Part shown: positions 53,354 through 64,000 of the stretch, in pieces
Layout: the number at the start of each line of letters is the position of its first letter
How positions within the stretch are numbered: position 1 is the first letter of the stretch
Source: Arthrobacter sp. SDTb3-6
Lineage (GTDB): Bacteria; Actinomycetota; Actinomycetes; Actinomycetales; Micrococcaceae
Assembly (NCBI RefSeq): GCF_013376095.1
Contig: NZ_JAAMFN010000015.1
Span: 1 to 64,000 of the forward strand
DNA: 64,000 nt
Direction: 5' to 3'
Made by a program: the position numbers and the translations under genes
Notes under the pieces: generated by a model
What the model saw: the letters and a program-made list of their open reading frames with translations, nothing else
What the model was told of the DNA's origin: nothing
Databases searched by the model: none

Positions 53354-54253
53354 CTAGAATTTCTGGTCCTTCAACGGCCCGAACTTTGCCCCGCGCAGCC
53401 CCGCCGAATAGGCGCCGGCCCATTCGGCCAGCCCTTTCACGTCCCCGTGCTTTAGGTAGTAGAGCGGGTAGCCCACCGCGTCGGCCACGAACGACTTCAG
53501 CCGCCGGTGCCTGCGCGTGAGGTAGCCGCGGTTGCGGAAGAAGTAAAAGCGCTTGAACGGCGATTCCGGGACCAGCACGTGGAAGCGGCTGCCCATGAGT
53601 TCCTGGACCTCGCCCCAGCCGGCGGGGTGTGTCAGTGCCACGGTGGTGACGGTGCCGAACTTTACGTTGGCCCGGCGCAGCCGCAGCATGAAGTCGACCT
53701 CGTCGCCGCGAATGAACAGGCGCAGGTCCGGCAGGCCCACCTTGAAGAACACCTCGGAGCGGATCAGGGCGCCGTTGAAGAACTGGCCCACGTTTTCAAT
53801 CAGGCCCAGCGGCTCCACATCGGCACGCTCGTGCGTCAGGCGCCCGTCCAGGCGGAACGGGAAGGACAGCTTGGTGGGTTCCCCGGGGGCGACGACCAGC
53901 GGCAGCACCACGTCCAAACCACGCTCCCGGGCCGCCTCCAGCAGCGTCGCCAGGCACGACGGGTCCTCCGGGTGGGCGTCGTCGTCCATGATCCACACCC
54001 ACTCGGCGCCGGAGGCCAGGGCGCTGAGGATGGCGAAGGAAAAGCCGCCTGCCCCGCCCAGGTTGGCCTCGGACCTCAGATAGGTCACGGGGGCCGGCGC
54101 GTCCGCGGCAATCCGGTCCACCGGCTGCGTGCCTGAATCAACCAGGGAGATGGAATGCGGTGCGTGGCTCTGCCGCGAGAGGGCTTCCAGCAAAGTGCGT
54201 ACGTCCCCCGGCCGGTCAAAGGTTACGGCAGCCACGGCTACGGTGTTTTGCAA
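53354..54253 (-). CDS. GT2 glycosyltransferase
   Basis: A 299-residue family-2 glycosyltransferase paralogous to its neighbour. Blocks: VAAVTFDRPGDVRTLLEALSRQ, WVWIMDDDAHP (acidic metal site) and RGDEVDFMLRLRR. TTG start with GAGAGGA upstream on the minus strand. Probably forms a two-gene operon with the downstream transferase and works with the divergent CapD/WecA-like pair in building an extracellular polysaccharide. Confidence 0.84.
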   Translation of the reverse strand: MQNTVAVAAVTFDRPGDVRTLLEALSRQSHAPHSISLVDSGTQPVDRIAADAPAPVTYLRSEANLGGAGGFSFAILSALASGAEWVWIMDDDAHPEDPSCLATLLEAARERGLDVVLPLVVAPGEPTKLSFPFRLDGRLTHERADVEPLGLIENVGQFFNGALIRSEVFFKVGLPDLRLFIRGDEVDFMLRLRRANVKFGTVTTVALTHPAGWGEVQELMGSRFHVLVPESPFKRFYFFRNRGYLTRRHRRLKSFVADAVGYPLYYLKHGDVKGLAEWAGAYSAGLRGAKFGPLKDQKF

Positions 54254-54440
54254 GTCCTGGATCCTCTCGGCCGGCGGGGGCGCGCGGCGCGGGTTGGCGG
54301 TGTGGCATGGGTGAAGCGATTACTATCGTAATAGCCATTACTTTAGTACAGCGCGCCTCGAACGGACTGTAGGGTTATTTGGGCCCGAAGCGCATGCCAA
54401 CCAATTACGGGCAGAAAACGGACTACGAACCACGTTGAAT
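54254..54440. promoter_or_regulatory. Divergent promoter region of polysaccharide genes
   Basis: This 187-bp AT-richer region separates divergent glycosyltransferases from the CapD-like gene. It contains ATTAC-N4-GTAAT (about 54319-54332) and a -10-like TAGGGT (54370-54375) with TG just before it. The inverted repeat may be an operator, but no regulator gene is adjacent. Confidence 0.35.
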
Positions 54441-56318
54441 ATGTCGAGCACCACAGCAGCAGGAAAACCCGGAGCCACGCACCCCGAAGGCGACGCCAAG
54501 CCGCGCCTGTGGCTGTGGTCGCAGGCCATCCTGGATTCCCTGTCCTGGGCCGCCGCCCTGCTGCTCGCCGTGCTGCTGCGCTACGAGCTGGACGTGCGGC
54601 TGATCAATCCCGGCGGGATGGCACTGCTGATCGCCGTGGCGGTGGCAACCCAGCTCGTTGCCGGCTGGTGGCTCTCGCTGTACCGCGGCCGCTACACGTT
54701 CGGCAGCATCCAGGAAGCCCGGGTATTGGTGGCCACCACCCTGATTGTGGCCGCCGTGACGTCAGTTTTCCTGTTCCTGACGGTGCAGGAGCTTCACATT
54801 GCCCGCTCCGTCAGCGCCATCGCCTTTCCCTTTGCCGCGCTGATCATGGCGGCCGTGCGCTACGCCAAGCGCCTGTACGTTGAGGGCAAGCCCACCTTCG
54901 GCGACGAGGCCCAAAAGACGCTGATCTATGGGGCGGGATTCCTGGGCAACTCGCTGGTCACCCGCATGGTCCAGGACCCGGAGTCGCCCTTTGTCCCGGT
55001 GGGCCTCATTGACGACGACACGGCCAAGAAGCACCTGCGCCTGAGTTCGGTGGGTGTCCTGGGCCGCGGCGACGAGCTGCCCGAGATCATCAAGCGCACC
55101 AGGTCCACCGTGGTGGTGCTGGCCATGGCCCACATCGACGCCGAACGCATCCGGGAAATTTCCGACTCCGTCGCCGGGCTGGGCGTGAAGGTCCTGGTGC
55201 TCCCGCCGCTGCAGGAAATGCTCACCTCCAACACCAACCGGGACAACGCCGGCGGCCTCACGGACTTCCGCGAGATCGACGTCGAGGACCTGATCGGCCG
55301 GCGCCCGGTGGACATCAAGGTGGACCAGATTGCCGGCTATGTCACCGGCAAGCGGGTCCTGGTCACCGGAGCGGGCGGCTCCATCGGCTCCGAACTCTGC
55401 CGCCAGCTGCACGGCTTCAACCCGGCCGAGCTGATCATGCTGGACCGTGACGAATCCGGCCTGCAGCACACGCAGCTCTCAATTTTTGGCCACGGCCTCC
55501 TCAACGACAACTCCACCGTGCTGGCGGACATCCGCGACGCGGACGCGCTCGACGAAATCTTCGCCAAGCGCCGCCCCGAAGTCGTGTTCCACGCCGCCGC
55601 CCTCAAGCACGCCCCCCTGCTGCAGATGTACCCGAAAGAGGGCTGGCAGACGAACGTCCTCGGCTCCCTGAACGTGCTCAGCGCCGCCCGCAACGTCGAC
55701 GTGGAAACCTTCGTGAACGTCTCCACGGACAAGGCCGCCAGCCCCACCACCGCGTTGGGACACTCCAAGCGCGCCGCGGAAAAGCTGACGTCCTGGATGG
55801 CGGGGGAGACCGGCAAGCGCTATGTCTCCGTGCGCTTCGGCAACGTCATCGGCAGCCGGGGGTCCATGCTGCCGCTGTTCACGGACCAGATCAACAAGGG
55901 CGGACCGGTCACGGTCACCCACCCTGACGTCACCCGTTTCTTCATGACCATCCCCGAAGCCTGCCAGCTGGTCATCCAGGCCGGTGCCATCGGCCACGGC
56001 GGCGACGTCCTCATCCTGGACATGGGCGAACCCGTGCGCATCATGGACGTGGCCCGGCGCATGATCGCCATGTCCGGGAAAAAGATCGACATCCAGATCA
56101 CCGGCCTGCGCCCGTCCGAGAAGCTCCACGAACAGCTCACCGGCGACGACGAGATCAACAAGCCCGACGGGCACCCCAAGATTTCCCACACCCACGCCCG
56201 ACCCCTGGCCCCCGCGGACCTGGACCTCGAACTGTGGCTCCAGCGCTGCCGTGAGGAGTCCGGCGGCGACGCGCCCAGCATTGACGAGTCCGACGGCGAC
56301 GTTGCGGCAGGCGCCTGA
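54441..56318 (+). CDS. CapD/PglF-type nucleoside-diphosphate-sugar dehydratase
   Basis: A protein of about 625 residues. Four N-terminal hydrophobic segments (about 20-150) are followed by a Rossmann-like domain (about 150-290, LIYGAGFLGNSLVTRM) and a large SDR domain with VLVTGAGGSIGSELCRQL. The catalytic region VSTDKAASPTTALGHSKRAAEKL has Leu where other members have Met and classical SDRs Tyr. The family makes UDP-4-keto-6-deoxy-hexosamines for glycans. ATG 54441 preferred, TTG 54435 possible. Its end overlaps the next gene by 1 bp. Confidence 0.86.
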   Translation: MSSTTAAGKPGATHPEGDAKPRLWLWSQAILDSLSWAAALLLAVLLRYELDVRLINPGGMALLIAVAVATQLVAGWWLSLYRGRYTFGSIQEARVLVATTLIVAAVTSVFLFLTVQELHIARSVSAIAFPFAALIMAAVRYAKRLYVEGKPTFGDEAQKTLIYGAGFLGNSLVTRMVQDPESPFVPVGLIDDDTAKKHLRLSSVGVLGRGDELPEIIKRTRSTVVVLAMAHIDAERIREISDSVAGLGVKVLVLPPLQEMLTSNTNRDNAGGLTDFREIDVEDLIGRRPVDIKVDQIAGYVTGKRVLVTGAGGSIGSELCRQLHGFNPAELIMLDRDESGLQHTQLSIFGHGLLNDNSTVLADIRDADALDEIFAKRRPEVVFHAAALKHAPLLQMYPKEGWQTNVLGSLNVLSAARNVDVETFVNVSTDKAASPTTALGHSKRAAEKLTSWMAGETGKRYVSVRFGNVIGSRGSMLPLFTDQINKGGPVTVTHPDVTRFFMTIPEACQLVIQAGAIGHGGDVLILDMGEPVRIMDVARRMIAMSGKKIDIQITGLRPSEKLHEQLTGDDEINKPDGHPKISHTHARPLAPADLDLELWLQRCREESGGDAPSIDESDGDVAAGA

Positions 56319-57370
56319 TGGACACCTCCAGCTGGCTTGCGTCCGCCGCCGTGGCCGCCGTCGCCCTCGTGTTGGCCCTCGGCCTGCCCGCCGTCGCGCG
56401 CCCGCTCCTGGTGCGCGCCGGGGTGCTGGACGTGCCCAACGCGCGCAGCTCCCACCAGCGGCCCACCATCCGGGGCATGGGAATCACGACGGCCGTTGCC
56501 CTGCCGGCCGCACTGGCCCTCGCCCTGTTCCTCCCCCAGGGGAGCGTGAACGAGTCGCAGGCGCGCGCCACCCTGGTCGTGATCCTGCTGGTGACCCTCT
56601 GTGCCGCTGCCATTGGCTGGGTGGAGGACATCCGGGGCCTGGCCATCACCGTCCGTGCCGGGCTGCAGCTGCTGGTGGGGGCCCTGGCCACGGCAGCCGT
56701 GGCAATCATTGACCCGGCCGCGCAGCAGTTGTGGTGGATCCCGGCCGGCGCGGTGGCCGTGGCGGCCTACGTGAACGTCACCAACTTCATGGACGGCATG
56801 GACGGCATTTCCGGCACGCACGGGCTCCTGGTGGGCGGCTTCTATGCCTTCGGCGGTGCCGTGACGGGCCACCAGTGGCTGGTGTATGCCGGCGTGGCCA
56901 TCGCCGCGGCGTTTGCCGGGTTCCTGCCATGGAACCTGGGCCGCAACAAGGTCTTCATGGGCGACGTGGGCAGCTACCTGCTGGGTGCGTCCATCTCCGT
57001 CACTGCCATGGCCGCCTTCCTGGCCCACGTTCCGGTGGAATACATTTTCTCGCCCGTGCTGGTCTACCTGGTGGATACCTTTGTCACGTTCCTGCGGCGG
57101 CTGCTGGCGGGGGAGCGTTGGTATGCCTCGCACCGCCAACACGTCTACCAGCGCCTGAACATTGTGGGCCTGAGCCATGTGCAGTCCACTGCGGTGGTGT
57201 GCGCAGCAACGGTGGTGGTCAGCGTGCTGGGCATTGTGGCCGCCCAGGGCAGCAGCCTGGTGCAGGTTGTGGCCACGGCCCTGTGCCTGGTGGCGGTGCT
57301 GCTGTACCTTCGCACGCCCACGCTTTTCCAGCGGCATTTCCGCCGGAAGGCCGGCGCCGATGCCCGGTAG
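56318..57370 (+). CDS. WecA/MraY-like polyprenyl-phosphate sugar-1-phosphate transferase
   Basis: A 350-residue membrane protein with about 10 hydrophobic segments. The cytoplasmic motifs are ARSSHQRPTIRGMGI, NVTNFMDGMDGISGTHG and LGRNKVFMGDVGSYLLGA (D of the catalytic set). It attaches a sugar phosphate to undecaprenyl phosphate to begin a polysaccharide or teichuronic-type polymer. It is translationally coupled to the CapD-like dehydratase, which probably makes its substrate. Confidence 0.87.
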   Translation: MDTSSWLASAAVAAVALVLALGLPAVARPLLVRAGVLDVPNARSSHQRPTIRGMGITTAVALPAALALALFLPQGSVNESQARATLVVILLVTLCAAAIGWVEDIRGLAITVRAGLQLLVGALATAAVAIIDPAAQQLWWIPAGAVAVAAYVNVTNFMDGMDGISGTHGLLVGGFYAFGGAVTGHQWLVYAGVAIAAAFAGFLPWNLGRNKVFMGDVGSYLLGASISVTAMAAFLAHVPVEYIFSPVLVYLVDTFVTFLRRLLAGERWYASHRQHVYQRLNIVGLSHVQSTAVVCAATVVVSVLGIVAAQGSSLVQVVATALCLVAVLLYLRTPTLFQRHFRRKAGADAR

Positions 57371-57450
57371 CGGCGGCTGTGCGCCACGGCACCGGCCGTG
57401 GCCGGGTGCGGAGGGGCATTAGTTAGGTCATGTAACAGTTCTATCTCGTG

Positions 57451-57456
57451 TAGAAT
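57451..57456 (+). promoter_or_regulatory. Candidate -10 of the ATP synthase operon
   Basis: TAGAAT, followed by TTGTTTTTGG, in an AT-rich patch upstream of the first ATP-synthase-linked gene. The -35 is poor (GTCATG at an 18-bp spacer). The leader to ATG 57530 would be about 68 nt. Confidence 0.35.
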
Positions 57457-57529
57457 TGTTTTTGGCGAATTCCGCCCCCGCGTTTCATTGGCTTTCGTGC
57501 GATAAAAGTCTCTCCTGAAGAGAGTGGTA

Positions 57530-58015
57530 ATGAAGGATAAAAGTGCCCCCCACGGCGCCGTTCGGGGACCCGTCAAGGTCGCCGGTCCTTCTGCCACCCC
57601 TTGGCTGAACATCCTCGTGAAGTGTTTGCTGGTGGCTGTGGCCGCCACGGTGGTGCTTGCCGTTGCGGCGCTCGTCGTTTCGGGCTGGCCGGGGGTTGGC
57701 AGTGTCGCCTTTGGTGCCGCCGTCGTGGTTGCCTTCTTCGGCCTCAGTCTTCTGGTGGGCCACATTTACGGCCGGAAGAATCCCTCCGGTGCCATTGGCG
57801 TTTTCATGGTCACCTACCTGGTGAAAGTGGTGGGCTTCGCGGTCATCCTTTTCACCTTGGGTGCCCCTACCTGGCTCAACGGCCCCTGGTTCGCAACGGC
57901 CGGCGTCGTGGTGGTTTTGCTGTGGCAGGCCACCGAGGTGGTCACCTTCAGCCGCCAGCGCCTGCAGCTCTACAACGACCCCGTCAAACCACCGTCGGAA
58001 GCGGGCCAGGCATGA
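57530..58015 (+). CDS. Small membrane protein preceding atpB (AtpI-position)
   Basis: A 161-residue protein with about four hydrophobic segments (ILVKCLLVAVAATVVLAVAALVVSG; VAFGAAVVVAFFGLSLLVGHI; VTYLVKVVGFAVILFTLG; WFATAGVVVVLLWQATEVVTF). It sits where AtpI-type assembly or ion proteins are found. It resembles actinobacterial proteins before atpB of no known function. Start by GAAGAGAG ribosome site. Overlaps the next gene by 4 bp. Confidence 0.72.
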   Translation: MKDKSAPHGAVRGPVKVAGPSATPWLNILVKCLLVAVAATVVLAVAALVVSGWPGVGSVAFGAAVVVAFFGLSLLVGHIYGRKNPSGAIGVFMVTYLVKVVGFAVILFTLGAPTWLNGPWFATAGVVVVLLWQATEVVTFSRQRLQLYNDPVKPPSEAGQA

Positions 58016-58326
58016 GCGGCGGCAACGGACGCGGGGAGAAGTATTCCGCGGCTTCCGGCAACCCCGACAACACCGAAGGCACGGGCGGCTACAACTCCGG
58101 AATGGTCGTGTTCAGCTACATTATTGGCGGAATAGTGGTCTGGAGTTTGATAGGGTGGGGTCTGGATATTTTGCTCGGAACACATTGGATGGTTCTGGCC
58201 GGGGCACTCATTGGCCTCGCCGGCGGATTTTATTTGTCATTTGCCCGCCGCTTCGGAATGGGCAGTTCCAAGCGTGTGGACGGACCTCCAACCGCGACCA
58301 ACGGCCAGGGGCCTGAGCAACATTGA
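58012..58326 (+). CDS. AtpZ/AtpI-like small membrane protein
   Basis: A 104-residue protein with two hydrophobic segments (about 36-55 and 65-85, SYIIGGIVVWSLIGWGLDILLG and WMVLAGALIGLAGGFYLSFARRFG), the topology of AtpZ/AtpI F0F1 accessory proteins. Overlapping start with the upstream small membrane gene suggests they act together. The role, perhaps c-ring assembly or Mg2+ supply, is inferred. Confidence 0.72.
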   Translation: MSGGNGRGEKYSAASGNPDNTEGTGGYNSGMVVFSYIIGGIVVWSLIGWGLDILLGTHWMVLAGALIGLAGGFYLSFARRFGMGSSKRVDGPPTATNGQGPEQH

Positions 58327-58423
58327 TACCACATTTTTTCTATAACCTTGGGGGCTTCGAGGCGCGTTCCGTCTCCGCTCCCGCAAACCAGCCCAATTAC
58401 GGACACTGCAGAGAGGAAACGCG

Positions 58424-59218
58424 TTGATCGCGCTTATGCTCCCCGCCCAAGATGGTGGAAGCTTTACCCCGCCCAGCGTCGAAAGCCACCTGACCCCGTT
58501 CTTTACGATCGGTGGCCTGGAATTCAACAAGCAGATTTTGTTGGTGCTGCTTTCGGTCGTGATCATCGCCTGGTTCTTCGTGGCTGCGGCACGCAAAGGC
58601 CAGCTCGTTCCGGGCCGGCTGCAATTTGTGGGCGAAATGGCCTACGGCTTCGTGCGCAACTCCGTTGGCAAGGACGTCATCGGGGCCAAGGACTACAAAA
58701 AGTACGTGCCGCTGCTGTTCTGCCTGTTCTTCTTCATCCTGGTCAACAACCTGTTCGGTGCCATCCCGATCCTGCAGCTGCCCAGCTTCTCGCACGTCTC
58801 CGGCGCCTATGTCCTGGCCCTGCTCGTATACGTGGTCTGGATCGGTGTGGGCCTGAAGGAAAACGGCCTGCGCTATTTCAAGCTGGCCGTGGTCCCGTCG
58901 GGTGTGCCGTGGTACATCCTGCCGATGGTGGTCCCGATCGAGATCATCTCAAACTTTGTGGTTCGACCGATGACCCACAGCCTGCGTCTCTTCGCCACCA
59001 TGCTCTCCGGCCACTTGATCGTCATGATCGCCGGCTCCGGCATCGAGTTCCTGATTGCACAGGAAAGCTGGTTCCTGAAGGGCACCTCCATTTTGGTACT
59101 GGTCGGAGCAGTGGCCATGTACATGCTTGAAGCCCTGATTATGGTCCTGCAGGCCTACGTCTTTGTCCTGCTGACCGCAATCTACATTGAGGGTGCTGTC
59201 CACGCGGACAGCCACTAA
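58424..59218 (+). CDS. atpB: ATP synthase F0 subunit a
   Basis: A 264-residue polytopic subunit of the proton channel. The essential Arg is R188 in MTHSLRLFATMLSGHLI, and the earlier NLFGAIPILQLPSF is usual. TTG start preceded by GAGAGGAAA. It follows two small membrane proteins by 97 bp and is the first F0 gene of the operon. Confidence 0.95.
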   Translation: MIALMLPAQDGGSFTPPSVESHLTPFFTIGGLEFNKQILLVLLSVVIIAWFFVAAARKGQLVPGRLQFVGEMAYGFVRNSVGKDVIGAKDYKKYVPLLFCLFFFILVNNLFGAIPILQLPSFSHVSGAYVLALLVYVVWIGVGLKENGLRYFKLAVVPSGVPWYILPMVVPIEIISNFVVRPMTHSLRLFATMLSGHLIVMIAGSGIEFLIAQESWFLKGTSILVLVGAVAMYMLEALIMVLQAYVFVLLTAIYIEGAVHADSH

Positions 59219-59294
59219 CCGCACCAAAAGAATTCCCCTTGGGGGATAACTTGAACCAAACAACCTGCCTACGGGCATCTTGAAAGGAAACACA

Positions 59295-59513
59295 ATGACG
59301 GGAAATATCAACGGCTCGCTGAACCTCATTGGTTACGGTCTGTCCGCAATCGGCGGTGCCATTGGCGTGGGCTTGGTCTTCGCTGCCTACATCAACGGCG
59401 TTGCACGCCAGCCGGAAGCCCAGCGTGTGCTCCAGCCCCTCGCCTTCCTGGGCCTGGCGCTGACCGAAGCACTGGCCATCCTCGGCCTCGTGTTTGCGTT
59501 CGTTCTCAAGTAA
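59295..59513 (+). CDS. atpE: ATP synthase F0 subunit c
   Basis: A 72-residue hairpin of two membrane segments, the c-ring proteolipid. The proton-binding carboxylate is E58 in [12 protein letters not shown], and the polar loop is ARQPEAQ. The ATG at 59295 has GAAAGGAAAC upstream; an in-frame ATG 15 bp earlier lies within that ribosome site. Confidence 0.96.
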   Translation: MTGNINGSLNLIGYGLSAIGGAIGVGLVFAAYINGVARQPEAQRVLQPLAFLGLALTEALAILGLVFAFVLK

Positions 59514-59558
59514 AGAGAACTTCGAAGTTTCAAAACACGAGTAGAAAAGGACGGGTGA

Positions 59559-60121
<563 letters not shown>

Positions 60122-60122
<1 letters not shown>

Positions 60123-60964
60123 TGGCAGGCGTATCGAGCGAATCGCTGACCATGGCATTGGGCCAGTTGGAAGCAGAGCTTCCCACGGCGACGCTGTCGT
60201 TGGCCAAGGAGCTTTTTTCCATCCTGGCGGTCCTGGACAGCTCGGCCGGCCTGCGCCGTTCGCTGACTGACCCGTCCCGCGAGGGTGCGCAGAAGACGGC
60301 GCTGGTTGCCTCACTTGTCAAGGGCAAGGTTTCCGCGGAAGCGGAGGCCATCGTCGGCCGTTTGGCCGCAGCCCGTTGGAGCGATGCGCGTGACCTTGGC
60401 GATGCACTCGAGACCGTGGCCGCAACCGTGGTCATTGCCGTTGCTGAAAATCGGAGCGCGTCTGCAAGTTCCGGCAACTCCGTTTCCGGCCTCAACGGCC
60501 TGGCTGCGTTGGAGAGCGACCTGTTCGCCTTCAACCAGTCCGTTGAATCCAGCCACGAGGTGCAGCGCGCCTTGGTGGAACCGCAGGCAGACGAGTCCGC
60601 CAAGGTGGACCTGGCACTGAGGCTGGCACCTGGCGCGAGCGAGGAATCCCAGCTTCTTATTCGCCAGGCGGTCGTCAACCCGCGCGGGCTCAAGAGCGTC
60701 AAGCTCATTGAACGCTTCGCCAAATTGGCAGCGGAACGCCAGCAGCGCTGGATTGCCGAGGTCACGGTGAGCCGTCCGATGGACGCCACGCAGCTCGAGC
60801 GGCTGCAGCGCGGGCTCAACTCCCTGTACGGACGCGAGCTGAACGTCAACGTCCGCGTGGACCCCGCGCTCATCGGCGGCGTCCGTGTCCGGGTGGGTGA
60901 CGAGGTAGTGGATGCCTCCGTCATGGCCCGGTTGGGCGAACTGCGCCGCCAGCTGGCTGGATAG
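60122..60964 (+). CDS. atpH: ATP synthase F1 subunit delta
   Basis: A 280-residue delta subunit, about 100 residues longer than E. coli delta, the usual actinobacterial length. The C-terminal family block [61 protein letters not shown] is clear; the N-terminal helical domain is diverged. Coupled to atpF by a 1-bp overlap. Confidence 0.94.
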
Positions 60965-61080
60965 CCGCAAAGCAAAAAAGTAAGAAACCAAACCGCCCGC
61001 CCACCAGGACGGGAATGGTGCGAAAGCTAGGTCACCGGGAAACACGCGGTGATCGCGAAATAGGAGAGCAGGGACTGCAG

Positions 61081-62718
<1,638 letters not shown>

Positions 62719-62727
62719 CTCTACGTC

Positions 62728-62767
62728 GGCCGGTCCTGCCGGGGCAATGTCCCCGGCAGGACCGGCC
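62728..62767 (+). other. Strong intra-operon hairpin between atpA and atpG
   Basis: GGCCGGTCCTGCCGGGG (62728-62744) and CCCCGGCAGGACCGGCC (62751-62767) form a perfect 17-bp stem around a 6-nt loop, 9 bp after atpA. No T-run follows. It may stabilise or cleave the atp mRNA to set subunit ratios, or act as a partial terminator. Confidence 0.75.
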
Positions 62768-62792
62768 ACCGGGACTTTAGGAAAGGAAAAGT

Positions 62793-63686
62793 ATGGGAGC
62801 CCAGATCCGGGTCTACCGCCAGAAGATCGCATCGACCACCTCGATGCGCAAGATCTTCAAGGCGATGGAACTGATCGCCACCTCGCGCATCGGTAAGGCG
62901 CGCCTGCGTGTGGCGGCATCCTTGCCCTACTCGAATGCCATTACCCGCGCCGTTTCTGCCGTGGCATCGCAGAGTGTGATCGACCACCCGTTGGTGACGA
63001 CGCCGGAGCAGATCCGCCGGGCCGCCGTCGTCGTTGTTGCCTCCGACCGGGGCCTCGCGGGTTCCTATTCCGCCGGTGTCCTCAAGCAGTCTGAACAGCT
63101 CGCGGAGCTGCTCAGCTCGGAAGGCAAGGAAGTTTCGTACTTCCTGGTCGGCCGCAAGGCACAGGCGTACTTCGATTTCCGTGACCGCGGCTACGCGCGG
63201 GTCTGGACCGGTGGCACGGATGCCCCCGAATTCAGCACCGCGAAGGAGATTGCCCAGGCAGTCCTGGAAGCCTTCGCCACGGAATACGAAAAGGGCGGTG
63301 TGGATGAAATCCACATTGTCTCCACCCGATTCCAGTCGATGGTCGTGCAGGTTCCCCAGGTTGTCCGCCTGCTGCCCCTTGAGGTGGTGGAGGAGCAGGC
63401 AACCAGCGAGTCCGACCTTCTTCCGTTGTACGAGTTCGAGCCCGAGCCGGCACAGGTGCTTGACGCCCTGCTTCCGCGGTACATCGAATCCCGTATCTTC
63501 AACGCGCTCCTGCAGGCTGCCGCAAGCGAACTTGCAGCACGCCAGCGGGCGATGAAGTCCGCCGGCGACAACGCCTCGGACCTGATCAAGAAGTACACGC
63601 GACTGCGCAACACGGCCCGCCAGGCCGAAATCACCCAGGAATTGTCCGAGATTGTGGCCGGTGCCGACGCGTTGAACGCGTCCTAG
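62793..63686 (+). CDS. atpG: ATP synthase F1 subunit gamma
   Basis: A 297-residue central stalk subunit. The N-terminal [33 protein letters not shown] and the C-terminal [35 protein letters not shown] coil that rotates in the hexamer are both clear. Strong ribosome site AGGAAAGG. A bulged GC-rich hairpin (about 63700-63722) separates it from atpD. Confidence 0.96.
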   Translation: MGAQIRVYRQKIASTTSMRKIFKAMELIATSRIGKARLRVAASLPYSNAITRAVSAVASQSVIDHPLVTTPEQIRRAAVVVVASDRGLAGSYSAGVLKQSEQLAELLSSEGKEVSYFLVGRKAQAYFDFRDRGYARVWTGGTDAPEFSTAKEIAQAVLEAFATEYEKGGVDEIHIVSTRFQSMVVQVPQVVRLLPLEVVEEQATSESDLLPLYEFEPEPAQVLDALLPRYIESRIFNALLQAAASELAARQRAMKSAGDNASDLIKKYTRLRNTARQAEITQELSEIVAGADALNAS

Positions 63687-63776
63687 CCCACGCCGCACCC
63701 CGGGGCGGGTCCGCCCGCCCGGTTTCTGACCCCGATACACTTAACCCCACGCCATCTACTGATTGAAGTGAGAGAG

Positions 63777-64000
63777 ATGACTGCCACTACTACAGAGCAG
63801 GTAGCCGCCAAGGCCGGTGCCATTGGACGCATTGCCCGCGTCATTGGCCCCGTTGTTGACGTAGAATTCCCAGCGGGGTCCATCCCCGGCATCTACAACG
63901 CCCTCGAAGCAGAGCTGACGCTCGCCGGCGAGACGCGCACCATCACGTTCGAAACCGCGTTGCACCTCGGTGACAACCTGGTCCGGGCCATCTCCCTGCA
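63777..64000 (+). CDS. atpD: ATP synthase F1 subunit beta (partial, runs off the window)
   Basis: The first 74 codons of the beta subunit. The N-terminal beta-barrel block [31 protein letters not shown] and [13 protein letters not shown] are diagnostic. Start ATG with AGAGAG just upstream. Walker motifs lie beyond the window edge. Confidence 0.95.
   Translation, partial: MTATTTEQVAAKAGAIGRIARVIGPVVDVEFPAGSIPGIYNALEAELTLAGETRTITFETALHLGDNLVRAISL

Noticed and set aside
63736-63741. TACACT -10-like box before atpD
   Set aside because: No -35 is found at a suitable distance and it lies just after a hairpin within the operon, so an internal promoter cannot be supported.

Overview
The window is about 66% or more G+C, with short or overlapping gene junctions, many GTG/TTG starts, leaderless-looking promoters, an actinobacterial-type Rho with a long basic N-terminal extension, a DUF222/HNH gene, and the order argS-lysA-hom-thrC-thrB-rho-prfA-prmC-Sua5-glycosyltransferases-atp operon. 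Together these point to a chromosomal segment of a Micrococcaceae actinobacterium (Arthrobacter or a close relative). This is inferred from protein resemblance and synteny; no search was run.

Region 1 (1-11085) is a sugar-acid catabolic island: a LacI-type regulator, a TIM-barrel isomerase/epimerase, glucuronate isomerase (uxaC), fructuronate reductase (uxuB), a GPH-type hexuronide symporter, an enolase-superfamily mannonate dehydratase, two gluconokinases and a NagZ-like GH3 enzyme. Three palindromes of the type TGGCAA-N4-TTGcCA lie ahead of the regulator, uxaC and the transporter and probably form one LacI-family regulon. No KDG kinase or KDPG aldolase is present in the window. Region 2 (11092-12264) is soxR plus a flavin-reductase-fold gene whose promoter carries a SoxR box in a 19-bp spacer.

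Region 3 (12265-20419) handles metals: two CNNM/CBS exporter-like proteins behind a structured leader, a znuA-znuC-znuB-like ABC operon behind a Fur/Zur-like box, a lipase-maturation-factor-like membrane protein, zur on the minus strand, and an MBL-fold hydrolase. Region 4 (20517-26098) contains a cysteine-desulfhydrase/synthase-like PLP enzyme divergent from a thiosulfate/mercaptopyruvate sulfurtransferase, an alcohol dehydrogenase, a HIT protein, a P-loop kinase, a metzincin-like protease, and five 32-bp palindromic repeats. Region 5 (26102-39712) has hrpA, a GNAT enzyme, a DUF222/HNH protein, an acyltransferase, an isochorismatase-fold protein, a methyltransferase, an AhpD-like protein, tRNA-Arg(CCG), an MFS exporter, and a ThDP enzyme with its likely Lrp/AsnC regulator.

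Region 6 (39801-52322) is housekeeping: argS, the lysine/threonine operon, rho behind a hairpin-rich leader, and prfA-prmC-Sua5. Between rho and prfA lies a roughly 335-bp imperfect inverted repeat that no gene explains. Region 7 (52392-57370) is surface-polysaccharide synthesis (two GT2 glycosyltransferases, a CapD-like dehydratase, a WecA/MraY-like phosphosugar transferase). Region 8 (57530-64000) is the F1Fo ATP synthase operon (two small membrane proteins, then atpB-E-F-H-A-G-D), cut at the window edge inside atpD. There is no rRNA, CRISPR, prophage or intact insertion sequence.
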